Shown: piece by piece, positions 15,998 to 24,652 of the stretch | How the letters are laid out: every line of letters begins with the position of its first letter | How positions within the stretch are numbered: position 1 is the stretch's first letter | Assembly: GCA_947466535.1 (NCBI GenBank) | Contig: CANIEV010000013.1 | Coordinates: 1 to 43,287, forward strand | From: Betaproteobacteria bacterium | Lineage (GTDB): Bacteria; Pseudomonadota; Gammaproteobacteria; Burkholderiales; SG8-39 | DNA length: 43,287 nt | Reading direction: 5' to 3' | Made by a program: the position numbers and the translations under genes | The notes under the pieces: model-generated | Seen by the model: the letters and a program-made list of their open reading frames with translations, nothing else | The model's database searches: none | What the model was told of the DNA's origin: nothing

Positions 15998-16646
15998 GTT
16001 CCAGCCTTTCCTGAATGGCCCGGGCGAGCCCCTCGCCGAGCGTGTCGGTATCGGCGTCGATGCCAAGCGCGCTCGTCTGCGTTACCGCCAGGCCGGGGTA
16101 ACCGCAGGGATCAATGGAGAGAAATGGAGCGAGGTCCATGTCGACATTCAGCGAGACACCGTGGTAACTGCAGCCGCGGCGCACGCGCAATCCGAGCGCC
16201 GCCACCTTGGCTGCACCGACATACACCCCGGGCGCGCCGCTGCGACGATCGGCAAAAACATTATAGGCTGCGAGCAGGTCGATCACCGCCTGCTCGATCC
16301 GGTGGACCAGTTCGCGCACCTTGAGGCGGCGGCGCGGGAGGTCGATGAGTGTGTACACCACCGCCTGGCCGGGGCCGTGGTAGGTGATCTGGCCGCCGCG
16401 GTCGATTCGTTTGACGGGGATGAGGCTGTTTTCCGGGAAATGTTCCGGCCGTCCGGCGATGCCCACGGTGTACACCGGCGCATGTTGCACGAGCCAGAGC
16501 TCGTCGGGGGTGGTGTCGTCGCGTGCGTCTGTGAAGCGGCGCATTGCGTCCAGTGTGGCATCGTAGTCCGTCAGGCCAAGCCGGCGCAGGGCGATCGGCG
16601 GTATCCGCGTCGCGTCACCGGTTTCCACGGCCGCCGCCGGGGACAT
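15984..16646 (-). CDS. lipB: Octanoyltransferase (lipoyl(octanoyl) transferase)
   Basis: A 220-residue cytoplasmic enzyme that moves the octanoyl group from acyl carrier protein to lipoyl domains, providing the substrate for LipA. The substrate-binding motif is '[20 protein letters not shown]' (~84-103). The catalytic Lys lies in '[15 protein letters not shown]' (~150) and the catalytic Cys in '[14 protein letters not shown]' (~187). The length is normal. It begins 16 bases after the ybeD stop and its 3' end overlaps the lipA start by 14 bases, consistent with coupled translation. All core residues are present. Confidence 0.96.
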   Translation of the reverse strand: MSPAAAVETGDATRIPPIALRRLGLTDYDATLDAMRRFTDARDDTTPDELWLVQHAPVYTVGIAGRPEHFPENSLIPVKRIDRGGQITYHGPGQAVVYTLIDLPRRRLKVRELVHRIEQAVIDLLAAYNVFADRRSGAPGVYVGAAKVAALGLRVRRGCSYHGVSLNVDMDLAPFLSIDPCGYPGLAVTQTSALGIDADTDTLGEGLARAIQERLEHVRR

Positions 16647-16662
16647 CAGAGCACCATCCGCA

Positions 16663-16968
16663 TCAAAGTACCATTTTTACCATCGGGTGATCGCACAGGT
16701 CCTTGTAGAGCGCATCGAGCTGTTCGCGCGATGTGGCGAGGATGGTGCAGGTGAGGCTGAGGTAGGTGTTTTCGCGGCTGGCGCGAAGTTCGATGGTCGC
16801 CGCGTCGAAATCCGGTGCGTGCTTGTGCACGACTTCCAGCACCGACTGGGCGAAGCCCGGCTGCGTCTTGCCCATGATCTTGATCGGGAAGTCGGTGGGA
16901 TAGACCAGCAGCGATTCCTGCGCGTCATCGCTCATCCTCGGGCTTTCATCATGGGGTCCCTCAGACAT
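16663..16968 (-). CDS. ybeD: YbeD/DUF493 family protein
   Basis: A 101-residue alpha/beta protein of the DUF493 (YbeD/HP0495) family, with the typical blocks 'LLVYPTDFPIKIMGKTQ', 'FDAATIELRASRENTYLSLT' and 'LDALYKDLCDHPMVKMVL'. The fold is ACT-like; a regulatory or lipoate-related role has been suggested from its constant position beside lipB, but none is established. The start at 16968 overlaps the upstream dat stop in ATGTCTGA (8 bases), which favours it over the Met 11 codons in. Cytoplasmic. Confidence 0.9.
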   Translation of the reverse strand: MSEGPHDESPRMSDDAQESLLVYPTDFPIKIMGKTQPGFAQSVLEVVHKHAPDFDAATIELRASRENTYLSLTCTILATSREQLDALYKDLCDHPMVKMVL

Positions 16969-17821
16969 CGGCCGGGGCGCGCATCACGCTCGCCTTGTAG
17001 TCCTGGTACAGCGCATGCACCTTGCGGAACATCGGGCCTGGCTTGCCGGTGCCCACCAGCTTGCCGTCGAGCGTGTTTACCGCGAGCACTTCCTTGGAGG
17101 AGGAGGTGAGCCAGATTTCGTCGGCGGCGCGCAGTTCGGCCTCGGTCACCGGGCGCACTTCATGCGCGATGCTGCCCGAGGCAAGGAGTTCCAGCACCAC
17201 GTCGCAGGTGGTGCCGGGGAGCATCAGGTTCGAGTTCGGCGGCGTGATGACGTGGCCGCCCTTCACGATGAACACGTTGCTCACCGAAGCTTCCGTCAGC
17301 ATTCCGTCGCGCAGCAGGATCGCCTCGATGCACCCGGCGTCGTCCGCCATTGAACGAAGCATGCAGTTGCCGAGCAGCGAAACGGACTTGATGTCGGCGC
17401 GGGTCCAGCGGAAATCCTGCGCAGTGATCGCGGGCAGGCCGTTTTCGACCGCCGCGGGCGACGGCGTGACAAGCGGGTTGGCCATCACGAACACCGTGGG
17501 CTTGATGTCCTTGGGGAAGACGTGGTCGCGCTTGAACACGCCGCGCGTGACCTGCAGGTAGATCGCCTGGTCTTCCCACGGATTGGATTCGACCACGCGG
17601 CCGATGATTTCGCCCCAGTGCCGCGCGTCGTACGGATTGGAAATACTGATCGCGTCGCAGCCGTCCTGCAGTCGCGCGAGATGCTGCTTCAGCCGGAACG
17701 GTCGGCGCGAATACACCGGGATGACTTCGTACAGACCGTCGCCGAACAGGAAGCCGCGATCGAGAACGGGAACGCGGGCCAGTTCTATCGGCATGTACTC
17801 GCCGTTGAGGAATACGTTCAA
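16961..17821 (-). CDS. dat: Class IV PLP aminotransferase, probable D-amino acid aminotransferase
   Basis: A 286-residue fold-type IV PLP enzyme. The N-terminal 'VPVLDRGFLFGDGLYEVIPV' (~residues 17-36) is the class signature. The PLP lysine is in 'RADIKSVSLLGN' (~142-146), the cofactor Glu in 'LTEASVSNVFIVKGG' (~175) and the phosphate loop in 'LMLPGTTCDVVLEL' (~200). It should interconvert D-alanine with D-glutamate and 2-oxoacids, supplying peptidoglycan precursors. That fits its place directly after a D-Ala-D-Ala carboxypeptidase gene (31-base gap). 'LLGNCML' after the lysine differs from the more usual 'LLPNV', so specificity could differ; branched-chain or 4-amino-4-deoxychorismate activity are weaker alternatives. 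Confidence 0.85.
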   Translation of the reverse strand: MNVFLNGEYMPIELARVPVLDRGFLFGDGLYEVIPVYSRRPFRLKQHLARLQDGCDAISISNPYDARHWGEIIGRVVESNPWEDQAIYLQVTRGVFKRDHVFPKDIKPTVFVMANPLVTPSPAAVENGLPAITAQDFRWTRADIKSVSLLGNCMLRSMADDAGCIEAILLRDGMLTEASVSNVFIVKGGHVITPPNSNLMLPGTTCDVVLELLASGSIAHEVRPVTEAELRAADEIWLTSSSKEVLAVNTLDGKLVGTGKPGPMFRKVHALYQDYKASVMRAPADV

Positions 17822-17852
17822 CGCAACCTCCGCTTGCAGTCAGTCGCAGGAA

Positions 17853-18992
17853 TCACTTGAACCAGAGCCTGACGGTATCGATCATGCGCCCGAAGAACCC
17901 TGCCACCGCGATGTTCTCCAGCGCCACCACCGGAAACTCGCCGATAGGCTTGCCGTCGAGCTGCACCCGCAGCGTACCCACCCGCTGGCCGGCGGACACC
18001 GGCGCGATCAGGGGCTGTTCGCTTACGAGTTCCGCTTTCACCTTCTCGCCCTCACCCTTGGGCACGGTGACGAAGAAGTCGTTGTTGAATCCCGCCTTGA
18101 GCTTGCGTTCGCTGCCTTTCCAGACATCGATCGTGCTCACCGCCTGGCTCTTTTCATACAGGCGCACCGTGTCCCAGAGCTGGAAACCGTAGTTCAGAAG
18201 TTTCTGGCTTTCGGTGGCGCGCACCGATTCTGAGGCGGTACCGACCACCACCGAGAGCAGGCGGCGCGAGCCGCGTTTGGCCGATGCGATAAGGCAGTAG
18301 CCCGCGGCCTCGGTGTAACCGGTCTTCATGCCGTCCACGTTCGGGTCGAGCCATAGCAGGCGATTGCGGTTCTGCTGGGTGATGTTGTTGTAGCGGTACT
18401 CGCGGATCGAGTAGTAGCGGTACTGCTCGGGGAAGTCGCGCACGATCGAGGTGGCGAGGATGCCGAGGTCGCGCGCGGTGGAGTAGTGCTTCGGGTCCGG
18501 CAGGCCGCTGGAATTGGTGAAGCTGGTGTTCTTCATGCCAAGGCGTTGCGCCTCCTTGGTCATCAGCTGGGCGAAGGTTTCCTCCGAGCCGGCGATCGCC
18601 TCGGCAAGCGCGATGCAGGCGTCGTTGCCCGACTGGATGATCATGCCGTGGATGAGTTCTTCCGCAGTCACCGGCTTTTTCAGGTCGATGAACATGCGCG
18701 AGCCCTGCGCCCGCCAGGCGCGCTCGGACACCGGGATCGTCTGGTTGAGGCTGATCTTCTTGTCGCGCAGCGCGGCGAAGGTCAGGTAGGCGGTCATCAG
18801 CTTGGTGAGCGAGGCCGGCTCGACGCGCTCGTCGGGCAGGGTGGACGCAATCGTCATGCCGCTGGTGACATCGATCAGCACCCAGGCGCGGGCGGTAACC
18901 GAGGGCGGCGGAATGTCGGCGCGGGCCGGGTTCGGGCCCGCGAGGGAGAGGATGAGTACGAGCAGCAGTGCGGCGAAGCGGGGCATGGACAT
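17853..18992 (-). CDS. dacC: D-alanyl-D-alanine carboxypeptidase (PBP5/6 type)
   Basis: A 379-residue low-molecular-weight penicillin-binding protein that trims the terminal D-Ala from peptidoglycan pentapeptides in the periplasm. A signal peptide spans residues 1-25 (ending 'NPARA'). The catalytic triad motifs are SLTK (~61-64), SGN (~121-123) and KTG (~222-224, 'DGMKTGYTEAAGYCLIAS'). The C-terminal beta-sandwich (about 270-360) ends in an amphipathic helix ('IAVAGFFGRMIDTVRLWFK') that anchors it to the membrane. It leads the operon dacC-dat-ybeD-lipB-lipA-tlpA. An extended -10 element lies about 30 bases upstream. A second Met two codons in is also possible. The symbol dacA would fit equally well. 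Confidence 0.95.
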   Translation of the reverse strand: MSMPRFAALLLVLILSLAGPNPARADIPPPSVTARAWVLIDVTSGMTIASTLPDERVEPASLTKLMTAYLTFAALRDKKISLNQTIPVSERAWRAQGSRMFIDLKKPVTAEELIHGMIIQSGNDACIALAEAIAGSEETFAQLMTKEAQRLGMKNTSFTNSSGLPDPKHYSTARDLGILATSIVRDFPEQYRYYSIREYRYNNITQQNRNRLLWLDPNVDGMKTGYTEAAGYCLIASAKRGSRRLLSVVVGTASESVRATESQKLLNYGFQLWDTVRLYEKSQAVSTIDVWKGSERKLKAGFNNDFFVTVPKGEGEKVKAELVSEQPLIAPVSAGQRVGTLRVQLDGKPIGEFPVVALENIAVAGFFGRMIDTVRLWFK

Positions 18993-19021
18993 CCGGGGAA
19001 GGGTTGAACGGAAAGACTCCG

Positions 19022-19030
19022 ATTATATCA
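19022..19030 (-). promoter_or_regulatory. Extended -10 promoter element of the dacC operon
   Basis: Read on the minus strand this is TGATATAAT, a perfect TATAAT with the TGn extension, 30 bases upstream of the dacC ATG. No good -35 is found at 17 bases, as is usual for extended -10 promoters. The rest of the 133-base spacer 18993-19125 shows nothing else clear. Confidence 0.55.
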
Positions 19031-19125
19031 ACCGGGTCAGGGCGACCTTCCGGCAAAGAATGGCGCCGCCGGGGCAAATCATGGCCATCCGGGATCGCCG
19101 GACGGTGTCTGGAGGACGCCCAGGT

Positions 19126-20070
19126 TCAACGCCGGATGACCACCGGTTTGACATCGAGCGCTTCCTGAAGTTTCTTCGAGGTCGCGTTGGCTTCCGCGCG
19201 GTCCTTGAACGGACCGAGATACAGTCGGTACAACCCGGAGCGTCCGTACACCGCGAGCGGATGCGCGAGCCAGTCGAGTTCGCGTTTCAGGCGCGCGCTG
19301 AAGTTTTCCGCGTTCGCCGGGTTGGCGAAGGCGCCGAGTTGCAGGAACAGTCCGGTGGGTTCGGCGGCGATCGGGGTGACAGGCGGCGCCTCGGGCGGTG
19401 GCGCGACAAGCGGTGAAGGCTCCGTGGCTTGCGCAGGCGCTGCGGCCGTTACGATGCTTTCCACTTCGATGTTCGCGATTGCTTCTTCGGCGAAGCCGAG
19501 CTTGAACGCGGCGGCGTAGGACACGTCCATCATGCGGCCGGAGTGGAACGGGCCGCGGTCATTCACGCGGACCAGCACCGAGCGCCCGTTGCCGAGGTTG
19601 GTGACGCGCGCGAAGCTCGGGATCGGCAGCGTGGGGTGCGCCGCCGACAGCGCGAACATGTCGTAGACCTCGCCGCTGGTGGTCTTCTGGCCGTGAAATT
19701 TCCGGCCGTACCAGGACGCAGTGCCCTGGCGCTTGTACGCCTGCACCGAGGTGAGCGGCACGTACTCGCGGCCGAACACCGAGTAGGGCTGGTTCGCGAT
19801 TGGGTTCAGGTCTTCGGTGCGCGGGAGCGGTTCGGCGATCTGGTCGATGTCGATTTTCATCGATCCGTCGGGGCTGTCGTCGGTGTAGAAGCCGCCGGGC
19901 TTGCGCAGCAGGCGCGAGACCGGAATTTTTTCGGGTGTCTTCGGCGCTGCCTGTTGCACGGCCGGATCGGGCGGTGAAAACGGCAGGGCGCAGGCACCGA
20001 GCAGGAGGGAGGAGCCGAGCGCGGCAAGCAGGGCGGACGACAATGAACGCGGCGTACGCATTGCGGTCAT
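19126..20070 (-). CDS. rlpA: RlpA-family septal ring lytic transglycosylase lipoprotein (copy 1)
   Basis: A 314-residue outer-membrane lipoprotein (lipobox LLLGAC, Cys ~residue 27). The RlpA double-psi beta-barrel is at about 100-195: 'GTASWYGRKFHGQKTTSGEV' with the catalytic-type Glu, and 'VRVNDRGPFHSGRMMDVSY' with the catalytic-type Asp. A C-terminal SPOR domain (about 238-312, 'GLFLQLGAFANPANAENFSA') binds denuded septal glycan. RlpA proteins cleave glycan strands that lack stem peptides. The start overlaps the stop of the upstream paralogue as ATGA (20067-20070). A Met three codons in is an alternative start. It ends the mre/rod cluster. Confidence 0.93.
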   Translation of the reverse strand: MTAMRTPRSLSSALLAALGSSLLLGACALPFSPPDPAVQQAAPKTPEKIPVSRLLRKPGGFYTDDSPDGSMKIDIDQIAEPLPRTEDLNPIANQPYSVFGREYVPLTSVQAYKRQGTASWYGRKFHGQKTTSGEVYDMFALSAAHPTLPIPSFARVTNLGNGRSVLVRVNDRGPFHSGRMMDVSYAAAFKLGFAEEAIANIEVESIVTAAAPAQATEPSPLVAPPPEAPPVTPIAAEPTGLFLQLGAFANPANAENFSARLKRELDWLAHPLAVYGRSGLYRLYLGPFKDRAEANATSKKLQEALDVKPVVIRR

Positions 20071-21122
20071 CTTGTCACGAACACAGGCCGGATTTCCAGG
20101 GTCTCGCGCATGCGCTCGACGATTCCCGAGGCCTCGGACCGATCGCGGAAGGGGCCGAGGTGCAGGCGGAACAGGTTGTTGCCCGGCAGTATCTCGATCA
20201 CCTGGTTGAGCCAGGCGAGTTCGCGGTACACATGTGCACGGAAGATCTCCGCACTTTCGCGCGCCGAGAACGCGCCGAGCTGCACGAATACCGTGCCGGC
20301 GGCGGCATTCGCGTGGCTGGTCACGACGGCGTTCGATGCAGTGACCGCGGCGGCGGCGGGAATAACAGTCTGATTATTCACGGCCACGGCGGCCGGGGAT
20401 TCGGGCGGCCGGCTCGCGACGGGCGCGGTTGCGGCCAAAGTCGTGCTGCGCGCGAGGCGCTCGTTGCGACGCGCGGCGATGATCGCGGGCATGTCTTCGG
20501 GGCGGATGAGTTCGACTTCCACCAGCGTGCTGCCCGTGTCGACATAGCCGAGTTTCCACGCCGCGGTGTAGGAAAGATCGATCACCCGGCCGGGATGAAA
20601 GGGACCGCGGTCATTGACCCGCACGATCACCGAGCGGCGGTCGGTCGAGCGGGTGACGCGGACATAACTCGGGATGGGCAGCGTCGGATGCGCGGCGGTC
20701 ATGCCGTACATGTCGTAGATCTCGCCGCTGGAGGTTTTCTGGCCGTGGAATTTTTTACCGTACCAGCTCGCCAGCCCGCTTTGCCGGAAGGGACCGAGCG
20801 TGCGCATCGGCTGGTAGTCGATGCCGAACACGTTGTAGGGATTGTTGGCAAAGCGGTGTAGCGGTTCGACGCGGGGTTCGGGCTCCTCGATTGCCGCGAG
20901 ATCCGGCACCGGTCCTTCGCCCGGGCCGTCGTCCTTGTAATAACCGCCGCGTCGCGGTGACGTCGGCGGCGCGGGCGCGGGTCGGGGAGCGGCGGCGGTC
21001 GAGGCAGCGGGGGCATCCGCGGACGGCTCGCGATCGATCACCGGTGCCACCGGTGCACTGCCGCAGGCGGCAAGCAGTGCGCACACGGAAAAGAACCAAA
21101 GGGTTTGAACGTGACGCTTCAT
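20067..21122 (-). CDS. RlpA-family septal ring lytic transglycosylase lipoprotein (copy 2)
   Basis: A 351-residue paralogue of the next gene. The lipoprotein signal ends in LLAAC (Cys ~20). A long Ala/Pro-rich linker follows (about 30-65), then the RlpA barrel (about 118-215; 'GLASWYGKKFHGQKTSSGEI', 'VRVNDRGPFHPGRVIDLSY') and a SPOR domain (about 272-350, 'TVFVQLGAFSARESAEIFRA'). Both barrels keep the Glu and Asp and share a preceding motif ('NPYNVFGIDYQPM' here, 'QPYSVFGREYVPL' in copy 1), so a local duplication is likely. The linker between barrel and SPOR is longer here. Its ATG overlaps the rodA stop (ATGA), making rodA-rlpA-rlpA one coupled unit. Confidence 0.92.
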   Translation of the reverse strand: MKRHVQTLWFFSVCALLAACGSAPVAPVIDREPSADAPAASTAAAPRPAPAPPTSPRRGGYYKDDGPGEGPVPDLAAIEEPEPRVEPLHRFANNPYNVFGIDYQPMRTLGPFRQSGLASWYGKKFHGQKTSSGEIYDMYGMTAAHPTLPIPSYVRVTRSTDRRSVIVRVNDRGPFHPGRVIDLSYTAAWKLGYVDTGSTLVEVELIRPEDMPAIIAARRNERLARSTTLAATAPVASRPPESPAAVAVNNQTVIPAAAAVTASNAVVTSHANAAAGTVFVQLGAFSARESAEIFRAHVYRELAWLNQVIEILPGNNLFRLHLGPFRDRSEASGIVERMRETLEIRPVFVTR

Positions 21123-22213
21123 GTCTGCACCAGCTTGCGGTGTTTCTGGATGCTCATCAGGATGCCGAGGCCGGTGAAGAGCGTCACCAGCGCGGTGCCG
21201 CCGTAGGACACCAGCGGCAGCGGCACGCCGACCACCGGCAGGATGCCCGACACCATGCCCATGTTGACGAAGGCATACGTAAAGAACGTGAGGATGACCG
21301 CTCCGGCGAGCAGGCGTGCGAAGAAGGTAGGCGCGTTGGCCGCGATCATCAGGCCGCGGGTGATGATGGCGAGGTAGAGCAGCACCAGCAGGCAGTTGCC
21401 GATGAGCCCGAACTCCTCCGAGTACACCGCGAAGATGAAATCCGTCGCACGTTCCGGGATGAATTCAAGATGGGTCTGCGTGCCCTTGAGCCAGCCTTTG
21501 CCGAAGATGCCGCCGGAGCCTACCGCGATCGTCGCCTGGATGATGTGATAGCCCGCGCCGAGCGGGTCTTCGGTCGGGTCGAGCAGGGTTAGGATGCGCC
21601 TGCGCTGGTAGTCATGCATCAACGACCACAGGAAGGGCAGCGCGGCAAGACCGCTGACGGTCAGGCCGACGATGATCTTCCAGGAGAGTCCTGCGAGATA
21701 GATCACGAAAAAGCCGGCGGAGGCCACCAGCAGCGCGGTACCGAGGTCGGGCTGGCGCGCGATCAGGAAGGTGGGCAGCGCGAGCAGGACGGCGGCAACC
21801 GCGTAGTCGGCCAGACGCAGCATCGACTCGCGCTTCTGGAAATACCAGGCGAGCATCAACGGCATCGCGATCTTCATCATCTCCGAGGGCTGAATGCTTG
21901 TGACGCCAAGATTCAGCCAGCGGCGCGCGCCGTTGCGCACATCTCCGAACAAGGCGACTGCGACAAGCAGGAAGACGCCGACAAGATAGATCGGCGGGGC
22001 GAAGCGCATCAGCGTCTGTGGCGGGATCTGCGACATCACCCACATCGCGGCGAAGGCAACGCCGATGTTTGCCAGTTGCGCCGAGATCCGCGCCGGGTTT
22101 TCGTTGCTCGCGGAGAACAGGGTGGCGATGCCAAGCGTGAGTATGCAAAGCGCGATCGCCATCAGCGTCGCATCGAAGGAGGAGGTGAGCCGCCGGACGG
22201 CGCGTTCAATCAC
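21119..22213 (-). CDS. rodA: Rod-shape SEDS glycosyltransferase RodA
   Basis: A 364-residue polytopic membrane protein (about ten hydrophobic segments) of the SEDS family, the glycan polymerase of the elongasome working with PBP2. Conserved segments are 'NGARRWLNLGVTSIQPSEMM', 'RQPDLGTALL', 'PTEDPLGAGYHIIQATIAVG', 'FIPERATDFIFAVYSEEFG' (with the essential-type Asp) and 'VVGVPLPLVSYGGTALVT'. I place the start at a GTG (22213): AGGAAGG precedes it and it overlaps the mrdA stop in GTGATTGA. The frame stays open further upstream but that part lies inside mrdA. The order mreBCD-mrdA-rodA is classical. Confidence 0.95.
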   Translation of the reverse strand: MIERAVRRLTSSFDATLMAIALCILTLGIATLFSASNENPARISAQLANIGVAFAAMWVMSQIPPQTLMRFAPPIYLVGVFLLVAVALFGDVRNGARRWLNLGVTSIQPSEMMKIAMPLMLAWYFQKRESMLRLADYAVAAVLLALPTFLIARQPDLGTALLVASAGFFVIYLAGLSWKIIVGLTVSGLAALPFLWSLMHDYQRRRILTLLDPTEDPLGAGYHIIQATIAVGSGGIFGKGWLKGTQTHLEFIPERATDFIFAVYSEEFGLIGNCLLVLLYLAIITRGLMIAANAPTFFARLLAGAVILTFFTYAFVNMGMVSGILPVVGVPLPLVSYGGTALVTLFTGLGILMSIQKHRKLVQT

Positions 22214-24104
22214 TGCCTTCCTCCGCGGTGTCGTCGCCGGCGCTTTTGACAGGCGGCGGGGGCTTCTTGCCGAGCAGGTAGTAATCGAGCACCGCGCGCG
22301 CGATCGGCGCGGCGGAACGCGCGCCGAAGCCGCCGTTTTCCACCAGCACCGCGAGGGCAAGCTTCGGGCTGTCGGCAGGCGCGAAGGCAATGAACAGCGA
22401 ATGGTCGCGGAAGCGCTCGGCGACCTTCGATTCGACGTATTTCTCGTTCTGTTTGATGCCGATTACCTGCGCGGTGCCGGTCTTGCCGCCGCTGGTGTAT
22501 TCGGCGCCTGCAAAGACGCGTGCACCGGTGCCTTCCTTGTTGACCCCGACCATCGCGCGCTTGACCAGGTCGATGTGCTCGGGTTTGATCTGCACCGAGC
22601 GCAACAGTTCGGGTTCGATATAGCGCCGCTCGCCGGTCTTGACGTTTTCGATGTAGCGCACCAGATGCGGCTTGTACATCGCGCCGTTGTTGGCGAGCGT
22701 GGCCATCGCGGTGGCAAGCTGGATCGGAGTGTAGGAGTTGTAGCCCTGGCCGATGCCGATCGAGATGGTTTCGCCCGCGTACCACTTCTGCTGCTCCGGC
22801 TTGCGATAGCGCTTCATCTTCCATTCGGGCGAGGGCAGCACGCCGATGGCCTCCCCTTCGAGGTCGATGCCGGTGCGGGCGCCGAAGCCGAAATTTTTCA
22901 TGTAGCCGGCGATCGCGTCGATGCCCATGTCGTTGGCGAGCTGGTAGTAGTAGGTGTCGGAGGACACGACGATGGATTTGTACAGGTCCACCGTGCCGTG
23001 CCCTGTGGGTTTGGAATCGCGAAAGCGCCGGCCGCCGAACATGAAGTAGCCCGGGTCCTGGATGGTCTGCGTCGCGGTGCGCTTGCCCAGTTCCAGTGCA
23101 GCGATCGCCATATAGGGTTTGAAGGTCGAGCCGGGCGGATACATGCCGGTGAGAGCGCGGTTGTTGAGCGGCCGGTCGGGCGAGTTGTTGAGTTCGGCCC
23201 AGCTCGCGCTGTCGATGCCATCGACAAAGAGGTTCGGATCGAATCCGGGTTTGGAGACGAAGGCGAGCACCGCGCCGGTGGAAGGCTCTATCGCCACCAT
23301 CGCCCCGCGGCGCGCACCGAAGGCCGTCTCGGCGATGCCCTGGAGCTGGATGTCGATGGTGAGGCCGAGCGAGTTTCCGGACGTGGGCGCAGTGCGCGAG
23401 AGCGTTCGCACGCCGCGTCCGGCGGCATCGACCTCGACCTGCTCGTAGCCGGTGACGCCGTGCAGGTCGCGCTCGTAGCTCTGCTCGATGCCGGTCTTGC
23501 CGAGGTGGTCGGTGCCCTTGTAGTTGGCATCCAGCCCGTCCGCGGCAATTTTTTCCAGGTCGCGATCGTTGATGCGCCCGATGTAGCCGAGGACGTGCGA
23601 GGCAAAATCGCCGTTGGGGTAATCGCGGAACAGCCGCGCGCGAATGTCCACGCCCGGGAATCGAAATCGATTGGCCGCGAACCGGGCGACTTCTTCGTCG
23701 GAGAGGCGGGTGCGGATGGGCAGCGTCTCGGCACCCTTGGCCTCGATCATCAACCGCCGGAACCGGGTGCGGTCCTGCGGGCGAATGTCGATGATCTTCT
23801 CGAGCTCGCTGATCGTTTGTTCGACGTCGGGTACCTTGCCCGGCGCGAGTTCGAGCGTGTAGGCGGAGTAATTGCGCGCAAGAACCGCGCCGTTGCGATC
23901 GACGATGTTGCCGCGATTGGGCGCAATCGGCACGATCGATATCCGGTTGTCTTCCGCCTTTGCGTGGTAAATCTCGTACTGGACCACCTGCAGGTAGATG
24001 AAGCGGCCAAGCAGCAGGCCGAAGCAGGTCAGCACCACCGCGGCGGCCACGCCGACACGGACCTGGAAGCGGTGAAGCTCGCGCTCGGTGTCGTGTATCT
24101 GCAT
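22206..24104 (-). CDS. mrdA: Penicillin-binding protein 2 (elongasome transpeptidase)
   Basis: A protein of about 632 residues. One N-terminal membrane anchor (about residues 18-38, 'VGVAAAVVLTCFGLLLGRFI') is followed by the pedestal/dimer domain and the transpeptidase domain. Catalytic motifs are STFK ('YPPGSTFKPYMAIAALELG', ~residue 313), SSD ('SIVVSSDTYYYQLANDMGID', ~367) and KTGT ('YTSGGKTGTAQVIG', ~527). It cross-links lateral-wall peptidoglycan during rod growth, together with RodA and MreBCD. The ATG at 24104 (MQIHDTERELHRFQVRV) is preferred because it gives the family's usual short cytoplasmic lead. An ORF extension to 24146 would overlap mreD. The proline-rich tail ends 8 bases inside rodA. 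Confidence 0.96.
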   Translation of the reverse strand: MQIHDTERELHRFQVRVGVAAAVVLTCFGLLLGRFIYLQVVQYEIYHAKAEDNRISIVPIAPNRGNIVDRNGAVLARNYSAYTLELAPGKVPDVEQTISELEKIIDIRPQDRTRFRRLMIEAKGAETLPIRTRLSDEEVARFAANRFRFPGVDIRARLFRDYPNGDFASHVLGYIGRINDRDLEKIAADGLDANYKGTDHLGKTGIEQSYERDLHGVTGYEQVEVDAAGRGVRTLSRTAPTSGNSLGLTIDIQLQGIAETAFGARRGAMVAIEPSTGAVLAFVSKPGFDPNLFVDGIDSASWAELNNSPDRPLNNRALTGMYPPGSTFKPYMAIAALELGKRTATQTIQDPGYFMFGGRRFRDSKPTGHGTVDLYKSIVVSSDTYYYQLANDMGIDAIAGYMKNFGFGARTGIDLEGEAIGVLPSPEWKMKRYRKPEQQKWYAGETISIGIGQGYNSYTPIQLATAMATLANNGAMYKPHLVRYIENVKTGERRYIEPELLRSVQIKPEHIDLVKRAMVGVNKEGTGARVFAGAEYTSGGKTGTAQVIGIKQNEKYVESKVAERFRDHSLFIAFAPADSPKLALAVLVENGGFGARSAAPIARAVLDYYLLGKKPPPPVKSAGDDTAEEGSD

Positions 24105-24120
24105 CAGTCGTGGGGGGGCG

Positions 24121-24642
24121 TCACAGCGGCCGGTTCTCGTCGACATTCTCGGGGCGGCGTTGCGGTGCCAGCAGCACTACGTTCGCAATCGGCCAGAGCG
24201 CGGCGGCAATGATGCTGCCGAGGAAGTACAACACGCCGGGGAAGCTCGCGCCCGAAGCCATGCGCACCGCGAGCATCAGGAACTGCGTCATGAAAAGCAG
24301 CAGGAACACGTGCGTAGCCTGCTGCCAGAGCGGAAACCAGAGGATGCGCCGCGACAGCCCCATTGCGCCAAAGGCGAGCGCCGAGTAGGCGAAGGCGTGC
24401 TGGCCGAGCAGCGCACCGTCGGCGGCGTCGATCAGCAGGCCGAGCACCCAGGCGAATCCGATCCCCATCTTGCGCGGCTCGCGCACGCACCAGAAGGTGA
24501 GGATCAGCGCGACGAGATCGGGCAGGCCGGTGGTGTCGCGCCAGGGCATCAGGTTGAACAGGAGTGCGAACAGCAGGGTCATCCCGACGAACAGGGGGTT
24601 GACCGGTAGAAGGATTCGCTGCGGGCGGTCGTCGAAGGACAT
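24121..24642 (-). CDS. mreD: Rod shape-determining protein MreD
   Basis: A 173-residue membrane protein with five or six hydrophobic segments. The conserved 'PDLVALILTFWCVREPRKMG' and 'GLLIDAADGALLGQHAFAYS' (about residues 41-85) identify MreD. It connects MreC and the PBP2-RodA synthase in the inner membrane. The start at 24642 is 10 bases after the mreC stop; its ribosome-binding site (GAGGG) overlaps that stop codon, so translation is probably coupled. The longer open frame upstream is inside mreC. Confidence 0.92.
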   Translation of the reverse strand: MSFDDRPQRILLPVNPLFVGMTLLFALLFNLMPWRDTTGLPDLVALILTFWCVREPRKMGIGFAWVLGLLIDAADGALLGQHAFAYSALAFGAMGLSRRILWFPLWQQATHVFLLLFMTQFLMLAVRMASGASFPGVLYFLGSIIAAALWPIANVVLLAPQRRPENVDENRPL

Positions 24643-24652
24643 GCGTATTCCC

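Noticed and set aside
22065..24212. Plus-strand open frame of 715 codons
   Set aside because: It is antisense to rodA, mrdA and mreD, all unambiguous; the sequence has no domain and is His/Asp/Gly-rich as expected of a shadow.
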